A stretch of DNA of 64,000 nucleotides from Streptomyces sp. NBC_01341 (lineage in GTDB: Bacteria; Actinomycetota; Actinomycetes; Streptomycetales; Streptomycetaceae): the NCBI RefSeq assembly GCF_035946055.1, contig NZ_CP108364.1, forward strand, positions 1,488,001 through 1,552,000, in the 5' to 3' direction. The translations under genes were made by a program, and so were the position numbers. How positions within the stretch are numbered: the first letter of the stretch is position 1; every line of letters starts with the position of its first letter. Under the pieces are notes generated by a model. That model searched no databases. It was given only the letters and a program-made list of their open reading frames with translations, and was not told the DNA's origin. Below are positions 42,675 to 51,530 of this stretch, one piece after another.

Positions 42675-44678
42675 TCAGTGATGCTCGGTCACCACGAGCG
42701 AGAGTTCGTTGTCCGCGGTGAAGTAGGGCCGCAGGCCGACCACGGCACGGTCGACGTCCGGTCCGAACAGGTCCGAGGGCTCCTCCCGCACCAGCTCCGG
42801 GAAGCGCTGCACATCGCGCCGCACCACCTGGTCGTCGGCGATGCGTGCCACCCTGACCGGCTCGCTGCTGCCGTCGGTGAGCAGCACGTCCCAGTTCTCC
42901 CGCATGAGCAGCCGGGCTCGCATGGCCTCGTCCATGTGCAACTCCGCGCCGAACCAGCCGTCCTCGAACCGCACCCGGCCGGCTGCCAGGGTGCGCGAGG
43001 GTTCCTGGCGCCGGCGCAGCAGCAACGCCGGCTCGCCGCCGGCCTGCCACTGCCCGTGCAGCCAGCCGGTCAGCCACAGGCTCGTATCGCCGTAGTCGAC
43101 GCTGACCAGTTCTGCATGGCTCGCCCGGGACCAGACACGCAGGCGCAGGTAGCCGCCCTCGGTCGCGTACGGCAGCGCCCAGTGGAAGTGGTCCAGGTCG
43201 CTGAGGTGTCCGACATCGCGCGCGCCGCCCAGCGTGCACCGCCCGTAGCGCAGACGGCTTTCCTTTCCCTTGCCGTCCACGGCGTAGAGATCGGCCCGGC
43301 CCTCGCCCAGCACGGCTAGGGCGCGGGCGTCGATACGGGCCGGGGTCGCGCCGCTCCCGACGGCGATGTCGAGCACTTCGGTCCTGCCCTGTCCCTGCTC
43401 CTTGACGCGTACGGCGCGGGCCCCGGGGACGCCGTGCACGGTGACCTCCCACACGCCGTTCGGCAGCACGCGGCAGTCGGCGGTTGCCAGAGGGCGCGCC
43501 TCGGCGGGCGCGCTCCCGCCCGTACGCCGCCGCTGGCCCCACCGACCACGCGCCCCCGCCCTGACCCCGGCGAACAGGTCCTCGTAGGCGTCGCCGACCT
43601 GCTCCGCGCCTGCGGTCCGCGCGGTCTCCAGGGCCTGGACCCGGTGCGCGGAGCGCAGCCCCTCGTCCGCCATGTAGCGCTCCAGCGCGCGCGCCGTGGC
43701 ATGCACGTCACCGACCGGGACCAGCAGCCCTCCGTGGCCCTCCGCAAGCACCTCGGGAGCTCCGCAGGGCACCTCCGCGGCGACCACGGGGGTGGCCTGG
43801 GCGAGCGCCTCCCACACGGGGCGGGCGCTGTCCAGGCGCTCCGAGGTCACCAGGGCGATGTCGGCGTCGTAGAAGTCCTCCTCGCCGGCTTCCCGGTCGA
43901 ACAGCAGCACATGGTCGTGGAGACCCAGCGCGGTGACCAGTTCACGTGTCTCACGGCGCAGCGGACCGGTGCCGAACACCCGTAGCTGCCAGCCCGGTTG
44001 GGCCGTCTGGCTCTGGGCGAAGGCGTGCAGCGCCAAGTCGACGCGCCGATGTGAGACCAGCCGCCCCGCGCTGATCACCACTCCTGTCATCGGCTTGTCC
44101 GGGTTCTCGGCCAGCAGCACCGGCTCGGGGATGTGGCGCACCTCGACGCCGGCGGCGAGCAACGCCCGGTACTCCGGGGCGGCGGCGTCGCCCCGGGTGA
44201 GCGGGACGACCGCGTCCAGTTCGCGGTAGAGCTCTGTCCAGCGGGCACGCACCGACTCCGGGAGCCGCTCGACGGGAGCCGGCTGACGGGCGATGCGCCG
44301 GGCGTGGGGTACGCGGCACTGGGCGAGGACGGCGCCGAGCGCGGAGCTGAGGGCGATCACCACGTCCGCGCCGCTCGCGGCCAGGTGCTTCTGGAGTCTC
44401 CCGTCGTCCGCGCGGTTGTAACGCCGGAATTCGGGGTCGCCGGCGATGACGAGCTGCGAGGTGTTCTCGTCGTCACGGTCGCCGGCCGCGACCGCGGGTG
44501 CCAGTGCCACGACACCGACGCCCTTGGGCAGTTGCAGCGCCGGGTGCGGTGCGGAGGCGCCTCGCACGGTGACGACGGCGACCCGGTGACGGGTGGCAAG
44601 GGACTGGGCTAGACGGGCGGCCGCGCGTGCGCCGATGGAATCGGTGGCCAGGGTGTGGACCAGGATCTCGATGTTCAT
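42675..44678 (-). CDS. Second GT4-like glycosyltransferase with the same extension
   Basis: 667 residues. GT-B fold in residues 1-370 with ILVHTLATDSIGARAAARLA at the N-terminus, VVISAGRLVSHRRVDLALHA and GAPEVLAEGHGGLLVPVGD in the C domain. The E-x7-E motif is degenerate: the region reads SERLDSARPVWEAL, so the first Glu may be replaced or displaced. The last ~270 residues are beta-rich like those of its neighbour (FHWALPYATEGGYLRLRVW). It is three bases downstream of the stealth gene and forms one operon with it. It may be a partner of the other glycosyltransferase rather than a fully active enzyme. Confidence 0.85.
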   Translation of the reverse strand: MNIEILVHTLATDSIGARAAARLAQSLATRHRVAVVTVRGASAPHPALQLPKGVGVVALAPAVAAGDRDDENTSQLVIAGDPEFRRYNRADDGRLQKHLAASGADVVIALSSALGAVLAQCRVPHARRIARQPAPVERLPESVRARWTELYRELDAVVPLTRGDAAAPEYRALLAAGVEVRHIPEPVLLAENPDKPMTGVVISAGRLVSHRRVDLALHAFAQSQTAQPGWQLRVFGTGPLRRETRELVTALGLHDHVLLFDREAGEEDFYDADIALVTSERLDSARPVWEALAQATPVVAAEVPCGAPEVLAEGHGGLLVPVGDVHATARALERYMADEGLRSAHRVQALETARTAGAEQVGDAYEDLFAGVRAGARGRWGQRRRTGGSAPAEARPLATADCRVLPNGVWEVTVHGVPGARAVRVKEQGQGRTEVLDIAVGSGATPARIDARALAVLGEGRADLYAVDGKGKESRLRYGRCTLGGARDVGHLSDLDHFHWALPYATEGGYLRLRVWSRASHAELVSVDYGDTSLWLTGWLHGQWQAGGEPALLLRRRQEPSRTLAAGRVRFEDGWFGAELHMDEAMRARLLMRENWDVLLTDGSSEPVRVARIADDQVVRRDVQRFPELVREEPSDLFGPDVDRAVVGLRPYFTADNELSLVVTEHH

Positions 44679-44681
44679 GGC

Positions 44682-46361
44682 TCAGGCCGCCGTCTTCTCG
44701 TACGGGCTCGGCACCGGGTAGAAGGCTTCGAGGAATCGGTGGAGCAGCTGGCTCTGGTGCTCGATCTCGGCGGGGTCGCTCGCGGAGTCGTTGAGACAGA
44801 AGGTGTCCCGGTCCCGGCGCAGGAGGAGCAGTTGCAGCTTGTGTTCCAGCTCGGGGTCGTCCAGGGCGAAGTAGCCGTACCGGAGGTCGCCGGGGAGGCT
44901 GTGTCCGGAGTAGTAGCTGTAGTAGTGATGCAGCGAGGAGGCGATGGACAGGTCGGAGACACTGCGCACGGCGCTGGCGGAGGTGCGCCGGTGCTCCTCG
45001 GGGAAGTCATGTTCGATGGCGGCGAGGATGTCCCGGTTGAGCGCGTACGGCACGTGCTTCATCTTCTGCACGAGCGTGCGGCCGAACCGCTCCTGGATGA
45101 GCCTGCGGTTGTTCTTCGCGGCGACCGACGTGGGCACCTCGTCGGGTTCCGGGGGGCCGTAGGGGACCTGTGCGGGTGACGGGAAGAACTTGGCGATGCC
45201 GTTCGGGTGGAAGAACGCGGAGGGTGTGAGGGTCCGCCCGATGAACATGTCGTCGTTGAAGTAGACGAAGTGGCGCGACAGCCCGGGGATGTGGTGCAGC
45301 CTCGACTCGATGGCGTGGCTGTTGAAGGTGGGCAGGTGGGAGGGGTCGTCGAAGATCTCCCGGTGGTCCACCACGCGGGCCCTTCCGTCGCCGTCGGTCC
45401 ACCAGTGCGGGGTCTGCCGGTCGGTGACGACGTAGATGTTCCGCACCCACGGCATGAACATCCGCACCGAGCGAAGGCTGTACTTCAGCTCGTCGCGGGA
45501 GACGTAGCGGGCCAGGCTCGCGGCCTCCGCGTGGAAGACCTCACCACGGCTCTCCGCGCGACGCCGTTGCCAGGCCGGGTCGTCGCCGTCCACCCAGGTG
45601 TACACGACGTCGATGGGGAAGGGGTGCTCGTCGGGGAAGGGAATGGCCAGTTCGGGGCGGGTCCGCGTCGGGCGCAGCGGCGGCGTCTCGGAGCCGTGGG
45701 CCCGGCCGACGAGCCTGGTCATGTGCTCTCCGGCGACGACGAGCTGCTGACCGCCGAGGGATATCTGCTCGCTGGCGCGGTTGCGGCGGGGGGCGACGAG
45801 GCGGTCGACACCCTGGCCGGGCACGCTCTCCCCGGGCTCCCAGAACTCGACGTCGCAGCCTGTGTCGGCACCATGCGTCAGGTGCCCTTCCTCCGTGGTG
45901 CGGAACCAGAAGGCGCGCACGACGGGCAGGCCGTTCGCCCTCTCCCAGGTCCTGTCCGAGGAGCCCTCCCACGCGCCGTCGCCGGGGGCCATCCCGGCCT
46001 TCGGGCGGGCGAGGTAGCCCTTGCTGCCGGACAGCCGGGCGCGCAGCGCCGCCAGGACCTGGGGGCGCTGACGCGCGTCGACTCCGACCGCGGAGGCGGT
46101 GTCGTCGAGGCCCGGCACCGCGAACCAGTCGATCCGCTCGGCTTCCAAGGCGCGGCGGACTTCCAGGTTGTTCAGCTCGCGCGCGGCCAGTGGTGTGAGC
46201 CGGTCGTGCACCAGCGCCACCCGCTCGTGCATGTCTACGACGACCTGCCGCTCCGTACGGCTCCTGCGCAGCTGCGCCGGTCCGGGCTCCGGGCGGGAGC
46301 CGGTGCCCATGAAGGTCTCGCCGGCCGCTTCGCGACTGGTGGTGTCAAACACGCGGTTCAC
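44682..46361 (-). CDS. Stealth-family sugar-phosphate transferase A
   Basis: 559 residues. All four stealth regions are present: CR1 IDVVYTWVDGDDPAWQ (~250), CR2 SRDELKYSLRSVRMFMPWVR (~289), CR3 FNSHAIESRLHHIPGLS then FVYFNDDMFIG (~345-380), CR4 IASSLHHYYSYYSGH (~472). Stealth enzymes transfer hexose-1-phosphate and build phosphodiester-linked capsule or wall polymers. The first 240 residues are a variable domain with no signal. It sits between a second stealth gene (42 bases upstream) and two glycosyltransferases, so a phosphodiester-containing surface glycan is the likely product. Confidence 0.92.
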   Translation of the reverse strand: MNRVFDTTSREAAGETFMGTGSRPEPGPAQLRRSRTERQVVVDMHERVALVHDRLTPLAARELNNLEVRRALEAERIDWFAVPGLDDTASAVGVDARQRPQVLAALRARLSGSKGYLARPKAGMAPGDGAWEGSSDRTWERANGLPVVRAFWFRTTEEGHLTHGADTGCDVEFWEPGESVPGQGVDRLVAPRRNRASEQISLGGQQLVVAGEHMTRLVGRAHGSETPPLRPTRTRPELAIPFPDEHPFPIDVVYTWVDGDDPAWQRRRAESRGEVFHAEAASLARYVSRDELKYSLRSVRMFMPWVRNIYVVTDRQTPHWWTDGDGRARVVDHREIFDDPSHLPTFNSHAIESRLHHIPGLSRHFVYFNDDMFIGRTLTPSAFFHPNGIAKFFPSPAQVPYGPPEPDEVPTSVAAKNNRRLIQERFGRTLVQKMKHVPYALNRDILAAIEHDFPEEHRRTSASAVRSVSDLSIASSLHHYYSYYSGHSLPGDLRYGYFALDDPELEHKLQLLLLRRDRDTFCLNDSASDPAEIEHQSQLLHRFLEAFYPVPSPYEKTAA

Positions 46362-46403
46362 TTTCGTTACGGGGGACAGGTGCTGCGGCGGGGCGCGGGG
46401 CGT

Positions 46404-48308
46404 TCACTGCCTGATCTCGGCCTTGCCCGGCCCGCTCACGTCGCAGTACTCGTCCCGGTCCACGCGCTCGAAACGGCTGGGGACGGGGAAATACGCGTCG
46501 AGGAAGTTCCTCACCATCCGCTCCTGGGCCTCGGGGTCGTCATGTTCGACGGTGTCGTTCAGGCAGAAGGTGTCGAAGTTCCGATGGGCGAGGAGGTTGT
46601 CCAGGCGGCGCCGGGCCTGGTCGGCGGCGAGGTCGATGTACTGGTATCGGATGTTGCCGACGGTCGTGCGGCCGGTGTGGAAGCCGTAGTAGTGGTGCAG
46701 CGAGGAGGCGATCGGGACGTCCTCCGGGGACCGGAAGCGGGAGTGCTGGGTGCGCTGGTGCTCTTCGCTGTAGACCAGCTCGATGTCGGCGAGGATGCTG
46801 CGGCGCAGCGGGTGCGGGGTGTGCTTCATCTTCTGCGCGATACGGGTGCCGAAGGACCGCTCGATCAGCGCCCGGCTGTTCTTGCCGGCCGCGTTCACCG
46901 GCAGGTCGTCCGTGTCCGCGGGGCCGCTCGGTATGAGCGCCTTGGACTGGAAGAACTTGGTCAGGCCGTTGGTGTGGAAGAAGCGTTCGGCACCGAGCGG
47001 GCGGCCGAAGAACACATCGTCGTTGAGGTAGAGGAAGTGCTCGGACAGGCCTTCGATGTGGTGCAGCTGGCTTTCGATGGCGTGTGAGTTGAACGTGGGC
47101 AGCGCGGTGGGTTCCGAGAAGATCTCACGGTGGTCGACGACCTGGATGCCGGGGGCGTCGGTGTCCAGCCAGCCGGGCACCTGTCCGGCGGTGACCAGGT
47201 AGACGGTGCGGACCCAGGGTGCGTACTGGTGCAGGGAGCGCAGGGAGTAGCGCAGTTCGTCGCGGCTGGTGAAGCGCGCGTCGTTCGCCGCCTGGGCGTG
47301 CAGGGTCTGGGACGGGGCGCCCGGCCTGCCCGCGCGGGCGGCATCGCGTTCGGCGCTCCATCTGGGGTCGGAGTCGTCGACCCAGGTGTAGACGACGTCG
47401 ATGGGGAAGAGGTGGTCCTCCGCCAGAGGCTGGGTGAATTCGGCCACGGTGCGCGCGCTGCCGGTGGTGTAGGAGCCGGGCACCAGGGCGAACAGGGCCT
47501 GCGGCACGGTGTGGCGTGGTGCGTCCACCGGCACTTCTTCGACCACCCGGTTGGGTCGGGGTGCCACGAGCCGGCCTTCTCGTTCCGCCCAGAATTCGAG
47601 GTCACAGCCCTGGTCGGCGCCGAACACGAGCTGCTGCGTGGGGTCGGTGACGTACCAGGCGACCCGGAGGGCGTCGTGCTTGCGCAGCTGGCGCCACGAC
47701 TTGTCGTCGTCGCCGGGCCGCATGCCCGACTCCGACGCTGAGGCTGTGCCCACGTAACCCGGGGTCTGCTCGAAGGCGATCTGGAGCATTTCCTCCGCCG
47801 ACTCGCGCAGCTCTGCGGGCACCGCGACCGTCGGAACGTCCTTCGTGGCACCGCGGATACAGAAGTACTCGATGCCGCCGGCCTCGAGCGTGGCGATGAG
47901 GATGTGCAGGTTGCGGGCCTGGGCCGCCCATGCGGTGGCGCCCTCCACGAGCAGGGCGTGCACGTGCCGGCCCTTGAGGCGCACCACCCGGCGCATCGAC
48001 GCCGCACTGTGCCGGGGCCCGTTGCGGCGGCCGCCCATCGCCCAGACGACCGTTGCCGACCGGATGGCGTCGACGGAGGTGAACGAGGACTTCACGGCGG
48101 AGCGCAGCGGGGCGGGCACCTTGCGGACGATGCCTCTTCGCGCACCGACCGGCACCACCGACCGGTACGCCGAAACAAGCGATCCCGCCTCCGGATTACC
48201 GGAACCGACCACGAGGCATCCACCACCCACGCCACTGCGGTCCAGCGTCTGCTGCCAGGCACCACCTCGTGCCCGGACGGCGGACGGTACGAGACCGAAA
48301 CCTGTCAT
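46404..48308 (-). CDS. Stealth-family sugar-phosphate transferase B
   Basis: 634 residues from ATG 48308; GTG 48212 with GGTGG upstream would shorten it by 32 residues and is a fair alternative. The N-terminal part includes SAYRSVVPVGARRGIVRKVP, a basic helix of the type found at the start of other stealth proteins. CR1 IDVVYTWVDDSDPRW (~303), CR2 SRDELRYSLRSLHQYAPWVR (~348), CR3 FNSHAIESQLHHIEGLSEHF with YLNDDVFFG (~403-440) and CR4 IASSLHHYYGFHTGR (~533) are all present. It is the first gene of the five-gene run; its 232-base upstream gap (48309-48540) shows AT-rich sequence but no clear promoter. Confidence 0.9.
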   Translation of the reverse strand: MTGFGLVPSAVRARGGAWQQTLDRSGVGGGCLVVGSGNPEAGSLVSAYRSVVPVGARRGIVRKVPAPLRSAVKSSFTSVDAIRSATVVWAMGGRRNGPRHSAASMRRVVRLKGRHVHALLVEGATAWAAQARNLHILIATLEAGGIEYFCIRGATKDVPTVAVPAELRESAEEMLQIAFEQTPGYVGTASASESGMRPGDDDKSWRQLRKHDALRVAWYVTDPTQQLVFGADQGCDLEFWAEREGRLVAPRPNRVVEEVPVDAPRHTVPQALFALVPGSYTTGSARTVAEFTQPLAEDHLFPIDVVYTWVDDSDPRWSAERDAARAGRPGAPSQTLHAQAANDARFTSRDELRYSLRSLHQYAPWVRTVYLVTAGQVPGWLDTDAPGIQVVDHREIFSEPTALPTFNSHAIESQLHHIEGLSEHFLYLNDDVFFGRPLGAERFFHTNGLTKFFQSKALIPSGPADTDDLPVNAAGKNSRALIERSFGTRIAQKMKHTPHPLRRSILADIELVYSEEHQRTQHSRFRSPEDVPIASSLHHYYGFHTGRTTVGNIRYQYIDLAADQARRRLDNLLAHRNFDTFCLNDTVEHDDPEAQERMVRNFLDAYFPVPSRFERVDRDEYCDVSGPGKAEIRQ

Positions 48309-48540
48309 CCCCCATGAGGACCGCCGCGCAGGACGGTCACACCTGCTCAGTCGCAAGCAAGTCACAGAACCTTCACATAAAGAGCTGATCAGTGTCCAGC
48401 CAAAAAAGTGCAGATGTACGACATGTAGCCGTGAGGAATCCCACCGGGAACTCGTACAACCTTTTACGACTTCACGAGAACGACACATGGAACGGAAGTG
48501 AACGGACGGTGTCGTCGATGCGCCGGAAGGTGCCGGCGGG

Positions 48541-49647
48541 TCACAGCCGGTGCCAGTGCGGTGCGAGGGTCAGCCCCGGGCCCGATTCCTGCCGGGCCAC
48601 GGACACGACCCCGTTCTTCCCGGGAACCGCCACGACCACGCGGCCGTGGCCGTCGAGGGCCAGCGCGGGATCACCGACGCAGTCCTCGGTGGTGTCCGAC
48701 CACCAGACACCGCCCTGCTCCCCCTCGGTGCCGCAGACCCCGATCAGCAGAGTGCCGCCTGCCCCGCGCTGGGCGAGGACCGTGCAGTCGTAGCCGTCGA
48801 GCGGGGTGCGCAGGGCCGCGAGGGCACCGTCCCCGGGGTACCCGCCCACCGGCACGGGCCAGGCGCCGGCCCGGTAGGACACGACCCCCGCCGTGTTCTC
48901 ATCGGTCCAGTAGTAGGTGAGCCGGCCGGGCGCCGTCTCCAGGGCCGCCACCGACCCCTCCCGGGCGTAGAACCGCAGCGACGTCCCGGTGCTGTGCAGC
49001 GGACCGTCGGGGTCGTCCTGGCGCCACTGCTGAGCACCCTCATCGCTGGGCGCGAAGACCTCCACGAGCCCGCTCGAGGTCACCGACGGCACGATCCCGG
49101 CGGCGAGCCCGGCCCCCTTGAGGTCCTGCCAGGCTCCCCACTTGCCGCCCTTCGCCTCCCGGCACATCTGCAGACCTCGGTCGGCGCTGCGCACGAAGAC
49201 GTAGACCGCCCCCTGGGCGTCGACGGCCCCGGTGGGCACGCCGGCCTGCCGGCCGGTCTCCCGGTCACGATGGAAATTCCCGAGGGACCGCCACGCGGTG
49301 ACGGGGCGACCGGTCTGGTACTGGACGGCGTGCACGAAGTCCACACCCGGCCCGTCCGAACCGCGGCGCTCGCGGCGCCCGAGGAAATGCACGTACGAGT
49401 CGGCGCCCTGGACGACGGTGAGGTCCGTCAGATCCGCGATCGGCACGAAGTCCGGGCCGTCCCAGCGGTCACCGCCCGGGTTCCGCTGCGTCCAGCGCAA
49501 CAGACCGCCGTCCGTGCGGGCGTAGAGCGTGAGCCTGCCGTCCTTGCCGAGCGGCATCCAGCGGCCACGCGGCGTTCCGCGGACCTCCCGGCGCGCGGAC
49601 GCGAGGGCGGGGGCACTGCTCGCGGAGTCCGGTCCTCTTCTCCGCAT
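48541..49647 (-). CDS. Beta-propeller-like repeat protein
   Basis: 368 residues with repeated Trp/Gly strands (GGLLRWTQRNPGGDRWDGPD, GGKWGAWQDLKG, GAQQWRQDDPDG, GGVWWSDTTED), the pattern of PLL/tectonin-like beta-propeller lectins. No signal peptide is visible; the N-terminus is Arg-rich (MRRRGPDSASS). It precedes the stealth-glycosyltransferase run on the same strand and may bind the glycan or scaffold the enzymes. Another reading is a truncated exported lectin with a missed upstream start. Not recognised as a named family. Confidence 0.7.
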   Translation of the reverse strand: MRRRGPDSASSAPALASARREVRGTPRGRWMPLGKDGRLTLYARTDGGLLRWTQRNPGGDRWDGPDFVPIADLTDLTVVQGADSYVHFLGRRERRGSDGPGVDFVHAVQYQTGRPVTAWRSLGNFHRDRETGRQAGVPTGAVDAQGAVYVFVRSADRGLQMCREAKGGKWGAWQDLKGAGLAAGIVPSVTSSGLVEVFAPSDEGAQQWRQDDPDGPLHSTGTSLRFYAREGSVAALETAPGRLTYYWTDENTAGVVSYRAGAWPVPVGGYPGDGALAALRTPLDGYDCTVLAQRGAGGTLLIGVCGTEGEQGGVWWSDTTEDCVGDPALALDGHGRVVVAVPGKNGVVSVARQESGPGLTLAPHWHRL

Positions 49648-49984
49648 GCCCGTAACACCCTCTCCGCTTCACCGGTTCTTCATCCTGCCTGCACAAGACC
49701 GACAACATCATATGCTCAGCACCGATTCGCCCGATCCGGCCCTCCGTGCGGCGCCGCGGGTGCGAGATCCGCAGCCCCACCCGCGCATCGGCGACCAGCC
49801 CGAGAACGAACGGCGGTCCGGACAGCGCGGGTTGTGATTCCGGGACCAAAACGCCCCAAGCGCACGATCGTCTGTTCTATAGTGCACGCTCAGTCATGCA
49901 CACACGGACCGGCCACACCCCCCACCCGAGTCCCACGCACTCCACAGCCCACCCACGGGCCACGAGATTGAGGACTCGACCACG
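49648..49984 (+). promoter_or_regulatory. Divergent promoter region, LCP side
   Basis: The 337-base gap between the divergent propeller and LCP genes has no gene. TATAGT at 49878-49883 is a good -10 towards the LCP gene, about 100 bases before its start. No convincing -35 is seen. The leader 49890-49980 is C-rich. Confidence 0.45.
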
Positions 49985-51091
49985 ATGAGTCACGACGCCA
50001 TGTCCCAGGGCACACAGGAAGGCCGTCCGGCGTCTCATGGCGGCGGACGGAAGCGCAGAGAAGGCCCGCGCAAACGCCGCCGCGGCCTCAAGATCACCCT
50101 GGGGGTGCTCGTCCTGCTCATCCTCGCGGGTGGCGGCACGGCGTACTGGATGTATCAGGACCTCGACAACAACATCAAGGGTGTCGACATCAACAAGGCG
50201 CTCGGTGAGGACCGTCCCAAGAAGCTGCCCACCGCCGGCCAGAACCTCCTCGTCCTCGGCTCCGACTCCCGCGCCGGGGCGGAGAACCAGGAACTGGGCG
50301 GGGGTGGCGCCGTCGGCGGGGCCCGCTCCGACACCGCCATGGTGGTGCACATACCCGAGGGCCGGACCCAGGCCGTCGCCGTGTCCATCCCGCGCGACAC
50401 CCTGGTGACGCGGCCCGAGTGCACCAGGTCCGACGGTTCGACGACGGCACCCGCCGAGCGGGTCATGTTCAACTCCGTGTACTCGCAGGTCGGTCCGGCC
50501 TGCGTGGTGAAGACGGTGGAGAAGATGTCCGGAGTCCGCATCGACCACTACATGGAGATCAACTTCGCCGGGTTCAAGGGTCTGGTCGACGCCATCGGGG
50601 GCGTCACCGTCGACGTCAAGGAGCCGATCCACGACAAGGCGTCGGGGCTCGACCTGACCGCCGGTACGCACAAGCTCGACGGCACCGAGTCCCTCTCCTT
50701 CGTCCGGACCAGGCACGGCATCGGAGACGGCAGCGACCTGGGCCGGATCGGGCTGCAGCAGCAGTTCCTCTTCTCGCTGCTGACCGAGATCAAGTCGCAG
50801 GACCTGCTCGGCAGTCCGACGACGGCGTACAAGATCGCCAACTCGGCCACCAAGTCGCTCACCACCGACGAGGGGCTGGCCTCACTGACGTCCCTCACCG
50901 AGTTCGCCCGCTCGATGAACGGCGTCGACCCCTCGTCCATGGAGACGATCATGCTGCCGGTCGCCTACGACAAACGCGACCCGAACCGTGTGGTGGCGGC
51001 GCAGCCGCAGGCCGGCGACCTCTGGAAGGCGATCCGCTCGGACGGCACGATCCCGGAGTCCGCGAAGGAGTCTCCCGCGACGGGCGGCTGA
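49985..51091 (+). CDS. LytR-CpsA-Psr (LCP) family glycopolymer ligase
   Basis: 368 residues. A basic cytoplasmic N-terminus, one transmembrane helix at ~35-57 and an external LCP domain (~85-280). Active-site motifs are LVLGSDSRAG, SIPRDTLV and the Arg-rich SFVRTRHGIGDGSDLGRIGL. LCP enzymes move wall glycopolymers from the undecaprenyl lipid to peptidoglycan. It is divergent from the glycan cluster and is the natural last step for the polymer made there. An ATG at 49997 is an alternative start. Confidence 0.93.
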   Translation: MSHDAMSQGTQEGRPASHGGGRKRREGPRKRRRGLKITLGVLVLLILAGGGTAYWMYQDLDNNIKGVDINKALGEDRPKKLPTAGQNLLVLGSDSRAGAENQELGGGGAVGGARSDTAMVVHIPEGRTQAVAVSIPRDTLVTRPECTRSDGSTTAPAERVMFNSVYSQVGPACVVKTVEKMSGVRIDHYMEINFAGFKGLVDAIGGVTVDVKEPIHDKASGLDLTAGTHKLDGTESLSFVRTRHGIGDGSDLGRIGLQQQFLFSLLTEIKSQDLLGSPTTAYKIANSATKSLTTDEGLASLTSLTEFARSMNGVDPSSMETIMLPVAYDKRDPNRVVAAQPQAGDLWKAIRSDGTIPESAKESPATGG

Positions 51092-51111
51092 GCGCGTGTC
51101 ACCCTGACGGG

Positions 51112-51525
51112 GTGACGAACGAACGGGCTCTCGTGATCATCGACGCCGCCAACGTGGTGGGGTCCGTCCCGGACCAGTGGTGGAGGGACCGGCGCGGGGC
51201 CGCCGAGCGGCTGCGGGACTCGCTCGTCCCGTATGCCCTCGACGGGCTGCCGGGCGTTCCCGGTCCCGCCGAACTGGTGCTGGTCGTGGAGGGCGCGGCC
51301 CGCGCGGTCGTGTCCGTGCCGGGGGTCCGCGTGGAGGCGGCCGCGGGCAGCGGCGACGACCTGATCGTGGACCTGGTGGCGGCGTGGGCGGACGACCGGG
51401 CCGGCCGGGGCGACTGTGTCGTGGTCACGTCCGACCGGGGACTGCGGCAGCGGGTCGAAGCGTACGGGGCGAGGTGCACGGGACCGCGTACGGTACGGCC
51501 GCTGCCGCCTTCGCGTCGTGACTGA
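51112..51525 (+). CDS. NYN/PIN-fold ribonuclease-like protein
   Basis: 137 residues from GTG 51112, 20 bases after the LCP stop. It has the NYN layout: ALVIIDAANVVGSVPDQWW at the N-terminus (first Asp), GSGDDLIVDLVAAWAD in the middle, and CVVVTSDRGLRQRVEAYGA near the end, giving a triad of metal-binding Asp residues. The YacP-like group cuts RNA. Cytoplasmic. Its stop is only five bases from the convergent permease stop, leaving no room for a terminator. Confidence 0.88.
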   Translation: MTNERALVIIDAANVVGSVPDQWWRDRRGAAERLRDSLVPYALDGLPGVPGPAELVLVVEGAARAVVSVPGVRVEAAAGSGDDLIVDLVAAWADDRAGRGDCVVVTSDRGLRQRVEAYGARCTGPRTVRPLPPSRRD

Positions 51526-51530
51526 CCGGG

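Noticed and set aside
45207..47087. A 626-residue plus-strand frame opposite the stealth genes
   Set aside because: Both stealth genes show all four conserved regions on the minus strand.
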